DNA from: Dehalococcoidia bacterium
Lineage (GTDB): Bacteria > Chloroflexota > Dehalococcoidia > GIF9 > AB-539-J10
NCBI GenBank assembly: GCA_003552125.1
Contig: PUON01000001.1
Coordinates: 1 to 38,293 of the forward strand
Length of the DNA stretch: 38,293 nt
Direction: 5' to 3'
Of the stretch, positions 7,777 through 15,794 are shown piece after piece. The first letter of the stretch is position 1, and every line of letters begins with the position of its first letter. Position numbers and translations under genes: made by a program. Under the pieces are notes generated by a model. The model searched no databases. It was not told where the DNA came from and saw only the letters and a program-made list of their open reading frames with translations.

Positions 7777-8672
7777 GCGGGACATCGGACAGAAACCGGG
7801 AAATCGGGGAGCACCACTCCCCCACCGATCCGCTGTCTGTGGAGTCGATTACGAGCTTCATCAGGACCGTGGTGAGCGACAGTCCCGAGAACAGACTCAT
7901 CTACATCGACAACAGTCCCATTTTCGATGCACCTATGATCGGCATCGCGGATGGCGACGACCCTATCTTCGAGCAGTACCTCCACATCATCGGACCGCAC
8001 CACCTGACGCCACGCAAAGCACTCTCCGCAGCCACCGGACTGACTTTCGAGGACCGACACATTCCACTACGCGTGATCTGCTGGGTACTGCCCATTTCTG
8101 ACGCGACGAAGCGCAGCAATGCAGCAATGACTGCCCTGCCGTCCCAACGATGGGCACATACACGACACTACGGTGAACAGTTCAACGACGAGCTGAGAAA
8201 GAGGCTCGAAGTGTATCTGCAAGACCATGGGGTGGCTGCCGTGGCTCCAGCGACGTCTTCTGTCTTCAAGACATTGCGTGACGCACATGGGAAGCCAACA
8301 TCCACGTGGTCGGAGCGTCATGCTTTGTACGCTGCTGGCCTGGGAACCTTTGGACTGTGTGATGGATTCCTTACGCCTGTTGGCAAGGCAATGCGTTGCG
8401 GTAGCGTGGTGGCGGCGCTGCCACTCCCGGTTACTCCACGTGTCCACGAGTTGCATAATGGGGCATGCACGTACACGTCCAAAGGCAAATGTGGTGCGTG
8501 TATTGCCAGATGCCCCGCCCATGCCATTTCAGCGTCGGGACACGACAGGAACAAATGCGAACAACACCTGAAGATGCAGTTGCAACAGGTGGGCGAGCCA
8601 TATGGGGTATCCATTGCAGGATGCGGACTGTGCCAGACCGCCGTCCCATGCGAGTCCCGATTGCCATCGTGA
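7773..8672 (+). CDS. QueG/reductive-dehalogenase-like dicluster 4Fe-4S protein
   Basis: The 299-residue product resembles the epoxyqueuosine reductase/RdhA type of iron-sulfur protein. The block ERHALYAAGLGTFGLCDGF (181-199) followed by KAMRCGSVV matches the family's ER..YAAGLG.FG region. Eight cysteines near the end (232, 240, 243, 247, 262, 284, 287, 293; CGACIARCP and CGLCQTAVPC) can ligate two [4Fe-4S] clusters. No TAT signal is visible, and the true queG C-terminal HEAT region is missing, so tRNA modification is unlikely; a redox partner of the preceding FAD protein is more plausible (inference). I choose the ATG at 7773, which overlaps the upstream stop as ATGA; an in-frame ATG at 7752 lacks a better RBS. 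Confidence 0.75.
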   Translation: MSGTSDRNREIGEHHSPTDPLSVESITSFIRTVVSDSPENRLIYIDNSPIFDAPMIGIADGDDPIFEQYLHIIGPHHLTPRKALSAATGLTFEDRHIPLRVICWVLPISDATKRSNAAMTALPSQRWAHTRHYGEQFNDELRKRLEVYLQDHGVAAVAPATSSVFKTLRDAHGKPTSTWSERHALYAAGLGTFGLCDGFLTPVGKAMRCGSVVAALPLPVTPRVHELHNGACTYTSKGKCGACIARCPAHAISASGHDRNKCEQHLKMQLQQVGEPYGVSIAGCGLCQTAVPCESRLPS

Positions 8673-8700
8673 CAGACATGCCCACCTGTGCTTTGGCATC

Positions 8701-10059
8701 CTACCAATAGATGCGCACGCTTTCCACAATCCCCAGGGTGTTCCAGCGACACGGCCCCAGAAGCTCCCGCTGCATCTCCAGCGTTACACGCGCTGCTTCC
8801 AGTTCGTTGTAGAGCCACTGAGCGTGACGCGCATCTTCACTGCCGGCAACAAGTGAACGACTGCTTACAAACTCGTTGTATTCCTGGGCCTGCAGATTGA
8901 ACTCTTCCAGATCGGCCAAATATTTGTCCCAGGAGCGGCTGTACTGCTCGTAGAACGTGTACTTGGGAGACTCAGCCCGATCAAGTGAGATCAACCCGTA
9001 CTCTCTTCCTGTTCGCACGTATGCAATCTTGTCATGATCACACCCAGAGAAATCCGCCGCTGGTGATATGACAGTGGCGTCTGCTCCTGTGCAATCGACG
9101 AATACGAGACCTCGATCGAGTGTCTCAAACGCATTTAGCGCGTGCCCTATCTCCTTCCCCCTTAAGTCGATCGACACCCAGGCGGACCGTATCCCTGCGC
9201 TCTCTGCGTTATTGTGCAACTGCTGTGCAAAGGCTCCACACATGTGCAGGCCAGGGATGTACGGGCTCTCATCCGTCGGATCTGCCACCAGGAAGTCCAT
9301 AAGCTCATTCCAGGTAACATCCACTGCTTCATCATTGTTCACCAACTCGATGGGAACACCTAAAGGGGTGGCCATATAAGGCGGCTGGACATCCTGATAC
9401 ACATCGACGTTCGGGCCGATGAGATTCTTGACGTTAATGATCTCGGCAGAAGTCGTACGATGCACCTGCACTTGAATGATCTGCGGAGAGTTGTGGGCTC
9501 GCTCCGCCGCCACCGTCAGGCCTGTGTGGTGTGTTCCTTCAGGCAACCCCGTTGTGTCAACACGAACCGTCAGGACCTGCAGGTCGGCTTCAAGCGTACC
9601 ACTGGTTGGTTCGACGTTCAGCCAGGAAGCATCGCTCCTGACTTCCCATTCCAGTGTTACCCGCCCTTGATTTCGAAGCACGATTGCCTGCGGCATCACG
9701 CCGCTTCCTGCATCGTCAACAAACAAGAGCTGTGTGGGTGATACGTGCAGCGACGGCGTTTGCGGCCACAGCAATGGGGACATCATCATTGCCACGAGTG
9801 CAGTGATCACTGCAAGAATGACGAGTCCGGTGAAGAGGCGCCAGCCACGTCGTGGCCGCTCCTCCTCCCAATCGTAGTCGCTTGGACCCGGGGGGCGATT
9901 GTGGCCTCTCGTCCCCGCATTCTTGTCCTGTCCGTGACGCCCGGCCTCGGTGCGGAGCAACAGGCCGCACTTCGGCTCATGGCACGACCAGGCATCCATG
10001 TTGGGATCGTAATGCAGCTGCCGGCCACAGTGTGGACAGCGTATTATTGTATTACGCAA
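8701..10059 (-). CDS. zinc-ribbon, single-TM, BACON-like and transglutaminase-like protein
   Basis: The 452-residue protein reads as: a zinc ribbon (Cys8, 11, 26, 31), a charged linker, one TM helix (about 74-98, preceded by RPRRGWR, so N-terminus in the cytosol), a BACON/Ig-like segment (104-200, with SWLNVEPTSGTL, a typical BACON pattern), and a C-terminal region with LHMCGAFAQQLHNN (Cys274), IGHALNAFET (His306) and LVFVDCTG (Asp322). That Cys-His-Asp order is that of the transglutaminase-like fold. The catalytic part would lie outside the membrane. Function is unknown; cell-surface peptide or protein processing is possible. The TTG at 10059 has GAGGG 7 nt upstream. It converges on the QueG-like gene (28-nt gap). 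Confidence 0.7.
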   Translation of the reverse strand: MRNTIIRCPHCGRQLHYDPNMDAWSCHEPKCGLLLRTEAGRHGQDKNAGTRGHNRPPGPSDYDWEEERPRRGWRLFTGLVILAVITALVAMMMSPLLWPQTPSLHVSPTQLLFVDDAGSGVMPQAIVLRNQGRVTLEWEVRSDASWLNVEPTSGTLEADLQVLTVRVDTTGLPEGTHHTGLTVAAERAHNSPQIIQVQVHRTTSAEIINVKNLIGPNVDVYQDVQPPYMATPLGVPIELVNNDEAVDVTWNELMDFLVADPTDESPYIPGLHMCGAFAQQLHNNAESAGIRSAWVSIDLRGKEIGHALNAFETLDRGLVFVDCTGADATVISPAADFSGCDHDKIAYVRTGREYGLISLDRAESPKYTFYEQYSRSWDKYLADLEEFNLQAQEYNEFVSSRSLVAGSEDARHAQWLYNELEAARVTLEMQRELLGPCRWNTLGIVESVRIYW

Positions 10060-10152
10060 ATGAAATCCCTCTGAACGTTAGCACAAGGCTGCAGATGGCA
10101 ACTTGCTCATTGACCCACAGTCGAAATCACGGATTGTGGAGGCATCTGTACT

Positions 10153-10181
10153 TTGACGCATGTCCATCACCGTGGTACTGT
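10153..10181 (+). promoter_or_regulatory. promoter of the candidate small RNA
   Basis: TTGACG (10153-10158), a 17-nt spacer and TACTGT (10176-10181) form a good -35 with a moderate -10 (T1, A2 and T6 conserved). The predicted start is near 10188, and no plus-strand gene begins downstream before 15882. Confidence 0.5.
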
Positions 10182-10187
10182 ATCAGT

Positions 10188-10285
10188 GTTCTGCCCTGAT
10201 TACACCTCCTCTTCACATCACAGGGCATACCACCAGTTTCCCTCCTGTCGGGGAAGGGAGAGGGGAGCCTCCCTTCCCCATTTTT
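10188..10285 (+). ncRNA. candidate anti-SD small RNA, about 98 nt
   Basis: Between the promoter at 10153-10181 and the terminator ending at 10285 lies a short transcript with no ORF. GCCCTGAT (10193-10200) can pair with ATCACAGGGC (10217-10226, CA bulged), and the loop exposes CACCTCCT (10203-10210), identical to the anti-SD core of the 16S rRNA 3' end. A second CCTCC lies at 10241-10245. Pyrimidine-rich loops plus a Rho-independent end are typical of small RNAs that block ribosome binding sites. The 9-nt complement GAGGAGGTG occurs in front of panE (minus, about 30621-30629) and of the universal stress gene at 33310. No homology to a named RNA is recognised. Confidence 0.4.
10250..10285 (+). 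terminator. strong intrinsic terminator, plus strand
   Basis: GGGGAAGGGAG (10250-10260) pairs perfectly with CTCCCTTCCCC (10269-10279) over 11 bp around an 8-nt loop, followed by A and TTTTT. On the plus strand no gene ends here, so it must serve a transcript that begins in the gap or readthrough. Read on the minus strand it lacks a U-run. Confidence 0.8.
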
Positions 10286-10340
10286 GTGGTGCTCGGGATC
10301 GCCCCGACTTCTAATAGGAGACCGACCCAAGCATCAAGAA

Positions 10341-10384
10341 GCCCGTCGCGATCGGGACCACATGTGATCCGGAACGCGACGGGC
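10341..10384 (-). terminator. terminator of the nucleotidyltransferase-TreT-HMGL operon
   Basis: GCCCGTCGCG (10341-10350) pairs with CGCGACGGGC (10375-10384), a 10-bp stem that continues inward with short helices. On the minus strand TTCTTG follows. It lies 43 nt past the stop at 10427. Confidence 0.65.
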
Positions 10385-10426
10385 GATTGTCATTTCAACG
10401 ACGTCTAACGTACTGCCAACCTGCCA

Positions 10427-11680
10427 TCAGGAGCCGATGACATCCCGGCAGATCTTGAGGAACTGTGCGTTGGTGAGGAGCGTGTGCTGCACCCGTCCCT
10501 GCGATTTCACCCGGTCGGTGATCTCCTTGATCTGATCCTCCGTGGCCTTGATACCGTGAACATCCAGATAGTATTCGATTGTCGCGGCACCACTGTTCTT
10601 TCCCAGAACGAGATGATACGGCTCCATTCCGACGACTTCAGGTACGAACGCCTGGATTGTAACGTCGAATCCCGCATCCTTGAACTTTCGATGCAGGTCG
10701 GCGGCAATACCAGTCTCCAGCTTGTTCAAATCACGCCCAACGATGGGCTTGTTCCCTGCCAGCGCCCGCCTCGAGATATTCTCGACGGTGACAGATGCGT
10801 TCATGATGCCATCCAGTCGGATACCGGTCTTGATGCCTGCGAGCAACTCGAGCATCATAACCACCTCTTCAGTGGCCACATTCCCGGTCCTATCGCCGAG
10901 TCCGTTATACGCAGTGTGGATGACGCTCGCACCATTCGCGACCGCTTCAAGCACACCTGCGTTCGCCAGTCCGAATTCGTTGTGTGTGTGGAACTCGAGG
11001 GGAACGTCCGGAACCCACTCTTTCAGCTTACGAAACAGATACCCTACCGCACGCGGTGAAGCCACACCGACAGTGTCGACGGCAACGATACCATCAAGCT
11101 TCGTCTCACGCGCTAGCGTAGAGTAAATCTCCTTCACGTAATCCCAGTCATCACCGCGAGTGAGATCCCAGCCCATGAAAATCGTCTTAAGATTGTTCTC
11201 ATTGGCGTACTTTGTGGTGGTGATCAATCGATCGAGCACTTCTTCCTTGCACAGCCCATACGCTGCATCACAGGCGTAAGGATTCATGATGTGCTCGAGA
11301 ATTGCCGTATTCACACCCGATTCTATCGCAAGGTCGATGTCCTTCTTGATAGTCCTCACAAACGCAACCATCTCGGAGTTGAGATTGCGCTTGACAATGC
11401 GCTTCATGCCCTCAAGGATCTCCGGAGAGGCTGGAGGCATGCCGATTTCGAGGCGGTGAATGCCGATGTCGGCCAACGCCTCCGCTATCGCAACCCTTTC
11501 CTCCGGAGAGAAGGCAACTCCGACGGTCTGCTCACCGTCACGGAGAGTGACATCATGGATCTGTACCGTCTTCCCTCGAAAGTCGGAGATGACCTCCGGC
11601 TCAAAATTGAGTGGTGACACCCACCACTTGCCGTTCACGAAGTGTTCGGTGCCTTTAAGTCGCTCAACGTCGTAACCCAT
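10427..11680 (-). CDS. HMGL-family carboligase, second of a tandem pair (isopropylmalate/homocitrate synthase-like)
   Basis: The 417-residue protein belongs to the HMGL-like TIM-barrel family (isopropylmalate, homocitrate, citramalate and Re-citrate synthases), which condense acetyl-CoA with a 2-oxoacid. Signatures are HDVTLRDGEQ (42-51), the metal motif HTHN (231-234) and NGLGDRTGN (259-267). An N-terminal extension (YDVERL, GKWW.SPLN.E) precedes the barrel, and a C-terminal helical region after about 330 stands in for the LeuA-type regulatory domain, which I cannot see at usual length. The substrate is unknown. AAGGAGG 6 nt before the ATG at 11680 fixes the start; the frame is open to 11737. 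A putative internal promoter lies at 11718-11723. Its paralogue follows upstream (11768-13030). Confidence 0.8.
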   Translation of the reverse strand: MGYDVERLKGTEHFVNGKWWVSPLNFEPEVISDFRGKTVQIHDVTLRDGEQTVGVAFSPEERVAIAEALADIGIHRLEIGMPPASPEILEGMKRIVKRNLNSEMVAFVRTIKKDIDLAIESGVNTAILEHIMNPYACDAAYGLCKEEVLDRLITTTKYANENNLKTIFMGWDLTRGDDWDYVKEIYSTLARETKLDGIVAVDTVGVASPRAVGYLFRKLKEWVPDVPLEFHTHNEFGLANAGVLEAVANGASVIHTAYNGLGDRTGNVATEEVVMMLELLAGIKTGIRLDGIMNASVTVENISRRALAGNKPIVGRDLNKLETGIAADLHRKFKDAGFDVTIQAFVPEVVGMEPYHLVLGKNSGAATIEYYLDVHGIKATEDQIKEITDRVKSQGRVQHTLLTNAQFLKICRDVIGS

Positions 11681-11717
11681 ATCGTTCCTCCTTGAAATGG
11701 CCATCGTGCCGACGCAT

Positions 11718-11723
11718 ATTATA
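11718..11723 (-). promoter_or_regulatory. possible -10 element before the second HMGL gene
   Basis: On the minus strand the intergenic sequence reads CGGGTATAATATG, with a perfect TATAAT; a start near 11711 would leave a 30-nt leader. No -35 consensus is seen at 17 nt. The same CGGGTATAAT stands before otsAB. Confidence 0.45.
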
Positions 11724-11767
11724 CCCGCAATCGTCACCGATGTGGGGACGCAGGCCAGCTCCAGGCC

Positions 11768-13030
11768 TCAGCGAGACTCCCAGTCGCCCACAACCTTCCT
11801 GCAGATAGCAATGAATTGCGCGTCAGTCAGAAGGCTATGCTGAACTCGACCGTGCCACTTGACCTGGTCGGTTATCTCTTTGACCTGTTCCGAACTTGCC
11901 TGAATGCCGTAGCAGTCTAGGAAGTACTCTACCGTGGCCGAGCCGCTGTTCTTACCAAGGACCAGCCGGATCGGATCCTGCCCTACAAGCGAGGGATGAA
12001 ACGCCTGCATCGTGATGTCGAAAGATGCTTCAGAGAACTTCCGGTGCAGATCCGCATCGATCCCGGTCTCAAGGTCAAACAGACCACGACCAACGATGGG
12101 CTTGTTAGGTGGCACAACTCGCCTGCTGATGTTTTCAACGAGAAGCGATACGTGCATGAGACCGCTGAGATCGATGCCGGTGGAAACCCCGTGGGCCAGT
12201 TCAAGTATCACTGCTATCTCTTCCGTGGCAGCGTTTCCTGTGCGGTCGCCCAAACCATTGAACGCCGTGTGGACGACGCTGCATCCTGCAGCTACCGCCT
12301 CGATGACACCTGCGTTTGCCATGCACATGTCATTATGTGTGTGGAACTCCAGCGGAATGTCAGGTAGTATCGAGGATAGTTTTCGAAACAGAAAGCCGAC
12401 AGCGCGCGGATTGGCAACGCCGAATGTGTCGACAACTGCAATCCCATCAGGATCAGCGTGCGCCCTCAGTGCCGTGTAGATATCCTCGATGAAGTCCCAG
12501 TCATCGCCCCTGGTCAGATCCCAGCCGAGGAAGATCGTCTCGAGGCCTCTCTCTTTCGCGTACAGGACGCCCCTGACTACCCGTTCCTTGACTTTCTCGC
12601 GATCCAACCCGTAGCCACTCTCGCAGGCGTACGGATTCATTATGTGCTGCAGTACCACTCGACTGAGGCCGCAATCAACGACCATGTCCACGTCAGACGC
12701 CAAAGTACGTGCAAATCCATAGAGCCCGGCATTCAATCCAAGAGCAGCCACCCGCCGCATGCCGTCCCGGACCTCTTCAGACACGGGAGGAAGTCCCACT
12801 TCGAGTCGCGGAATGCGGATCTCATCGAGAGCGAGTGCGATCTCGACGCGTTCCTCAGGAGAGTACGCCACACCAACGGTCTGTTCCCCATCGCGAAGCG
12901 TGACGTCATGAAACTGAACAGAACGTCCTGCGAATGGGTGGGCAACTACCTGTTCGTAGTTGAAGGGGGACATCCACCACTTGCCTGCCCTATAGTTCGG
13001 CTGCCTGTTCAATCTCTCAATATCATACAT
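11768..13030 (-). CDS. HMGL-family carboligase, first of a tandem pair
   Basis: This 420-residue protein is a close paralogue of the next gene, alike from the N-terminal YDIERLN..GKWWMSP.NYE extension to the C-terminal VKEITDQVK..GRVQHSLLTDAQF segment. It keeps HDVTLRDGEQ, FHTHND and NGLGDRTGN, so both copies appear catalytically competent. Differences cluster outside these motifs, for example GVANPRAVGFLFRKL followed by different loop residues, which may mean different 2-oxoacid substrates or a heteromeric enzyme; both are inference. AGGTGG lies 6 nt before the ATG at 13030; an ATG two codons earlier is too close to it. It lies 108 nt after the TreT-like gene with a 9-bp hairpin between. Confidence 0.8.
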   Translation of the reverse strand: MYDIERLNRQPNYRAGKWWMSPFNYEQVVAHPFAGRSVQFHDVTLRDGEQTVGVAYSPEERVEIALALDEIRIPRLEVGLPPVSEEVRDGMRRVAALGLNAGLYGFARTLASDVDMVVDCGLSRVVLQHIMNPYACESGYGLDREKVKERVVRGVLYAKERGLETIFLGWDLTRGDDWDFIEDIYTALRAHADPDGIAVVDTFGVANPRAVGFLFRKLSSILPDIPLEFHTHNDMCMANAGVIEAVAAGCSVVHTAFNGLGDRTGNAATEEIAVILELAHGVSTGIDLSGLMHVSLLVENISRRVVPPNKPIVGRGLFDLETGIDADLHRKFSEASFDITMQAFHPSLVGQDPIRLVLGKNSGSATVEYFLDCYGIQASSEQVKEITDQVKWHGRVQHSLLTDAQFIAICRKVVGDWESR

Positions 13031-13074
13031 GTGCATCCACCTGCAGAGAGCACGGCGACCTTCTTCCCTGCCGC

Positions 13075-13103
13075 GCGTCGCGCTCACTCACGAAGCGCGA
13101 CGC
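13075..13103 (-). other. intercistronic hairpin
   Basis: GCGTCGCGC (13075-13083) and GCGCGACGC (13095-13103) form a perfect 9-bp stem with an 11-nt loop between the TreT-like and first HMGL genes on the minus strand. No U-run follows, so an mRNA-stability or attenuation structure is more likely than a terminator. Confidence 0.55.
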
Positions 13104-13138
13104 AGATCACGAAATGACCACCTCGGTTTCGCTCGTAC

Positions 13139-14533
13139 TCATCCATGGCCACGCTTGTTCAACTTGTACCATGGATGGAAGCTGATGATACAGTCGCGGC
13201 AATCATCCTGCCGAAGCAATCCCTTCTTGGCCAGTTGCATACCCTGCAGGCAGTCGGCCACCCGCATCGGCATGAGGAAGTGCTCCCGCACATATTCACG
13301 ACCACGCTCACCAACCATTGCTCCCTCTCCGGGATTACGGAGCAGCGAGACGATTCGCCTTGCGGTGTTGGATGCTCCACCGTAGAAGAAACCGGTGACG
13401 CCATTACGGATCTGCAGCGGGATCGCTCCCACGTCGGCGCCTATAACCGGCTTGCCCTTCCACAGGGCTTCGGTAATGACCAGGCCAAAGCCCTCCCGGG
13501 TTGACGGCTGCATAATGACCGAGGCTGCCCGTTGCAATGCGTTGACCTCGTGCCAGTTCGCAATGCGGTCATCCAGCGGCAGATTGAGGATATGAATATC
13601 CTCATCCCCCTCAACCATTTCAGTCACCTGATGCAGTACCCGCACGCCTTCCGGATCATCGGTCGCGATGCCTCCAGCCAGAATAAGCTGGCACTTCTCC
13701 TCGCTTCGAGCCATCTTGAACGCCTTGACAGTGCGATCGAGTCCTTTCCAAGGATCAAACCGTCCGATCTGCGCCACGATAGGAATAGAAGCATCGATGC
13801 CATGCTTGTCGAGCACGCGGCGGACTTCCTCGGGTGCAAGGTGCCGGTTCTTCTCAGACAGAGGATCGATGAACGGAGGTATGATCAGCTTCGGGAGGGG
13901 CCAGCGAGAAACCACGTAGTGAGCAGCTGAGAAGATGGACACATCGTAGTGCTCAGTCCATGCCGTCATGAAATCCCAAAGGCGAGGATTACGTCTTATG
14001 GTCTCCTCATCAATATCGATATGGCAGCGCCACAGCCATGGCTGGCCATCCGACTTGAGATAGCGACCCAGGCCGAAAGGCTGCGGATCATGGATGACAA
14101 CGATATCATGGTCGCAACTCCCTGCACGTTCACGGGCGCACTGCTCGATCGCTTCGAGATAGGAGCCCTCCATCTGCATCGTGAACTGGCCTTTCTTACC
14201 CTGCAACAGATTGTGAAGCGTCTTCGTTGTCTCGAAATACTCGGGTGACCCACTTATGATGCGCCATTCCACGTCAAGCCCTAGTTGGTCAAGCAGCGGA
14301 ATATAGCTGAATAACATTTCAGCAACACCGCCACCCTTTGCACTTGAGTTCATCTCAAGGATAGAGGCGCCATCCAACGCGTCGGCGACCCGCCGCAGTC
14401 GGCTGATCTCTTCCTCTCCTACGAAGGGGGTATACTCCTCGATCGGCGCACATGCGAATGGCCGCTGGCCCATGCGACCGCTGTAGACTGTACCATCTGC
14501 CAAAGGAAACGCACATGTATCCATGCTACTCAT
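13139..14533 (-). CDS. treT: TreT-like trehalose synthase, GT4 glycosyltransferase
   Basis: The 464-residue enzyme has the N-terminal signature of the TreT family: NSSAKGGGVAEML (62-74), LGLDVEWRIISGSPEYFETTK, HNLLQGKKG. TreT joins NDP-glucose and glucose to trehalose, reversibly, in the cytosol. The GT4 donor-site block STREGFGLVITEALWKGKPVIG is intact at about 370-391, and FDPWKGLDRTV is the usual hinge motif. It is about 50 residues longer than characterised archaeal TreT, mostly at the N-terminus and a Cys/Lys-rich C-terminal tail. GGAGG lies 4 nt before the ATG at 14533. It follows an NDP-sugar-forming gene by 53 nt and lies opposite the otsAB gene, so trehalose is the best reading. Another GT4 acceptor is possible. 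Confidence 0.75.
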   Translation of the reverse strand: MSSMDTCAFPLADGTVYSGRMGQRPFACAPIEEYTPFVGEEEISRLRRVADALDGASILEMNSSAKGGGVAEMLFSYIPLLDQLGLDVEWRIISGSPEYFETTKTLHNLLQGKKGQFTMQMEGSYLEAIEQCARERAGSCDHDIVVIHDPQPFGLGRYLKSDGQPWLWRCHIDIDEETIRRNPRLWDFMTAWTEHYDVSIFSAAHYVVSRWPLPKLIIPPFIDPLSEKNRHLAPEEVRRVLDKHGIDASIPIVAQIGRFDPWKGLDRTVKAFKMARSEEKCQLILAGGIATDDPEGVRVLHQVTEMVEGDEDIHILNLPLDDRIANWHEVNALQRAASVIMQPSTREGFGLVITEALWKGKPVIGADVGAIPLQIRNGVTGFFYGGASNTARRIVSLLRNPGEGAMVGERGREYVREHFLMPMRVADCLQGMQLAKKGLLRQDDCRDCIISFHPWYKLNKRGHG

Positions 14534-14586
14534 AGAACCTCCGCACCCATGGATTGGGTATCTACAGGTGAACTGCCGACCCCGGG

Positions 14587-15648
14587 CTATCGCAATTCCA
14601 CGCTGCTGTCGCTGTCCAGAAACAATCGCAACGAGCCTTCGGGCTTTTCAACACTAATCCGGGACCGCGAACCAACTATGCTTTCCTCAACCGTGAATGA
14701 GCCAACAATCTCTGCCCCTTCCATCACAATTGAGTTGGTGATAGTCGCACCAGTGACCCTGACGCCCTTTCCAAGACTGACGTAGGGACCAACGCAGCAA
14801 TCCTTGAGGACGCAATCGGCTGCAACCGACACGGGTTCTTCAATCCGGCATCCGGAAACTGAAGCATCGCAGGATACTCCAACCTCACATGCCGCCAGTC
14901 CGGGAACAGGAGTCATGCCACCCGTCTTCCCCACCGCCCCCAACAGCACCCTATTAGCTTCAAGAATATCAGCCTTGGTACCGGTATCAAGCCACCAGCC
15001 CTTCAGAATGTGGCTTACGACGGTCTTGCCGGTATCCAACAGCTTCTGGATGGCATCCGTTATTTCCAGCTCACCACGCCACGAAGGACCTGTCTGATCG
15101 ATAGCCTCATGCACAGCTCTGGTGAACACGTATGCACCCACCAGGGCCAGATTGCTCTTGGGCTCCTTGGGCTTCTCCACAAGCCGCACCACATGACCGT
15201 GTTCATCCAGCTCAGCAACGCCGAATCGCCTCGGATCTTCCACTTCCCTGAGAAGGACCAATCCGTCCGGCTTGCTCTCACAAAACCCCTTCAACAACGG
15301 CGCAACACCACCCTCGATCAGGTTATCTCCCAGGAACATGAGAAAATCAGAATCACCGAGGAAGTGGCGCGACACTTTGACCGCATGAGCAAGGCCGCCA
15401 GGCACCTCCTGAGTGATGTACTGGACATCCAGTCCCCACGCCGCACCATCTCCAATCGCCTCACGTATTCGGGCGCCGGTGTCCGGAGAGATGATGATCC
15501 CCACTTCGCGAATACCGGCGTCCGCAATCTGCAGCAACACGTACGACAGTATCTCCCGGTTACCCAGTGGGATCAGGTGCTTGGGGGTAGAGTGACTCAG
15601 CGGGCGAAGTCTCGTTGCCTTTCCTGCACACAGCACGATGGCTTTCAT
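14587..15648 (-). CDS. sugar nucleotidyltransferase (RmlA/glucose-1-phosphate type, long form)
   Basis: The 353-residue protein has an N-terminal nucleotidyltransferase domain and a C-terminal left-handed beta-helix part with hexapeptide-like turns (around 260-330). The nucleotide loop is CAGKATRLRPLS (7-18), a variant in which the usual second Gly of GGxGTRLRP is replaced, and TPKHLIPLGNREIL (20-33) follows. Such proteins make NTP-sugars (dTDP- or UDP-glucose) from sugar-1-phosphate. Length and the helix place it with long-form glucose-1-phosphate thymidylyltransferases. As first gene of the operon before treT it could supply the NDP-glucose donor; this is inference. The ATG at 15648 has AGGAGG upstream. 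Confidence 0.8.
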   Translation of the reverse strand: MKAIVLCAGKATRLRPLSHSTPKHLIPLGNREILSYVLLQIADAGIREVGIIISPDTGARIREAIGDGAAWGLDVQYITQEVPGGLAHAVKVSRHFLGDSDFLMFLGDNLIEGGVAPLLKGFCESKPDGLVLLREVEDPRRFGVAELDEHGHVVRLVEKPKEPKSNLALVGAYVFTRAVHEAIDQTGPSWRGELEITDAIQKLLDTGKTVVSHILKGWWLDTGTKADILEANRVLLGAVGKTGGMTPVPGLAACEVGVSCDASVSGCRIEEPVSVAADCVLKDCCVGPYVSLGKGVRVTGATITNSIVMEGAEIVGSFTVEESIVGSRSRISVEKPEGSLRLFLDSDSSVELR

Positions 15649-15794
15649 AAGCCCCTCCTCCTGGGATCAACGCACGGCCGAAAACAAGATGCCACACAAC
15701 ACAATCCAATTCGACAGCCGTGGTTGCGTTCAACAAGTCTATGCAATCGAAGTCCAGGGGTCAATCTTGCTGGACCGAGAGAACCACACGACAA

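Larger units (their letters stand above)
10060..10426. other. gene-free region with candidate small RNA and operon terminator
   Basis: These 367 nt lie between two minus-strand genes and hold no convincing ORF. They contain a plus-strand promoter, a hairpin with an anti-SD loop and a strong plus-strand terminator (10153-10285), and on the minus strand the terminator of the HMGL operon (10341-10384). The parts are listed separately. Confidence 0.7.

Noticed and set aside
10127-10330. Minus-strand ORF (67 codons, also a 33-codon ATG version behind AGGAGGG) over the candidate small RNA
   Set aside because: The peptide has no recognisable features and runs across the terminator stem; kept as an alternative explanation for the purine-rich complement but not called.
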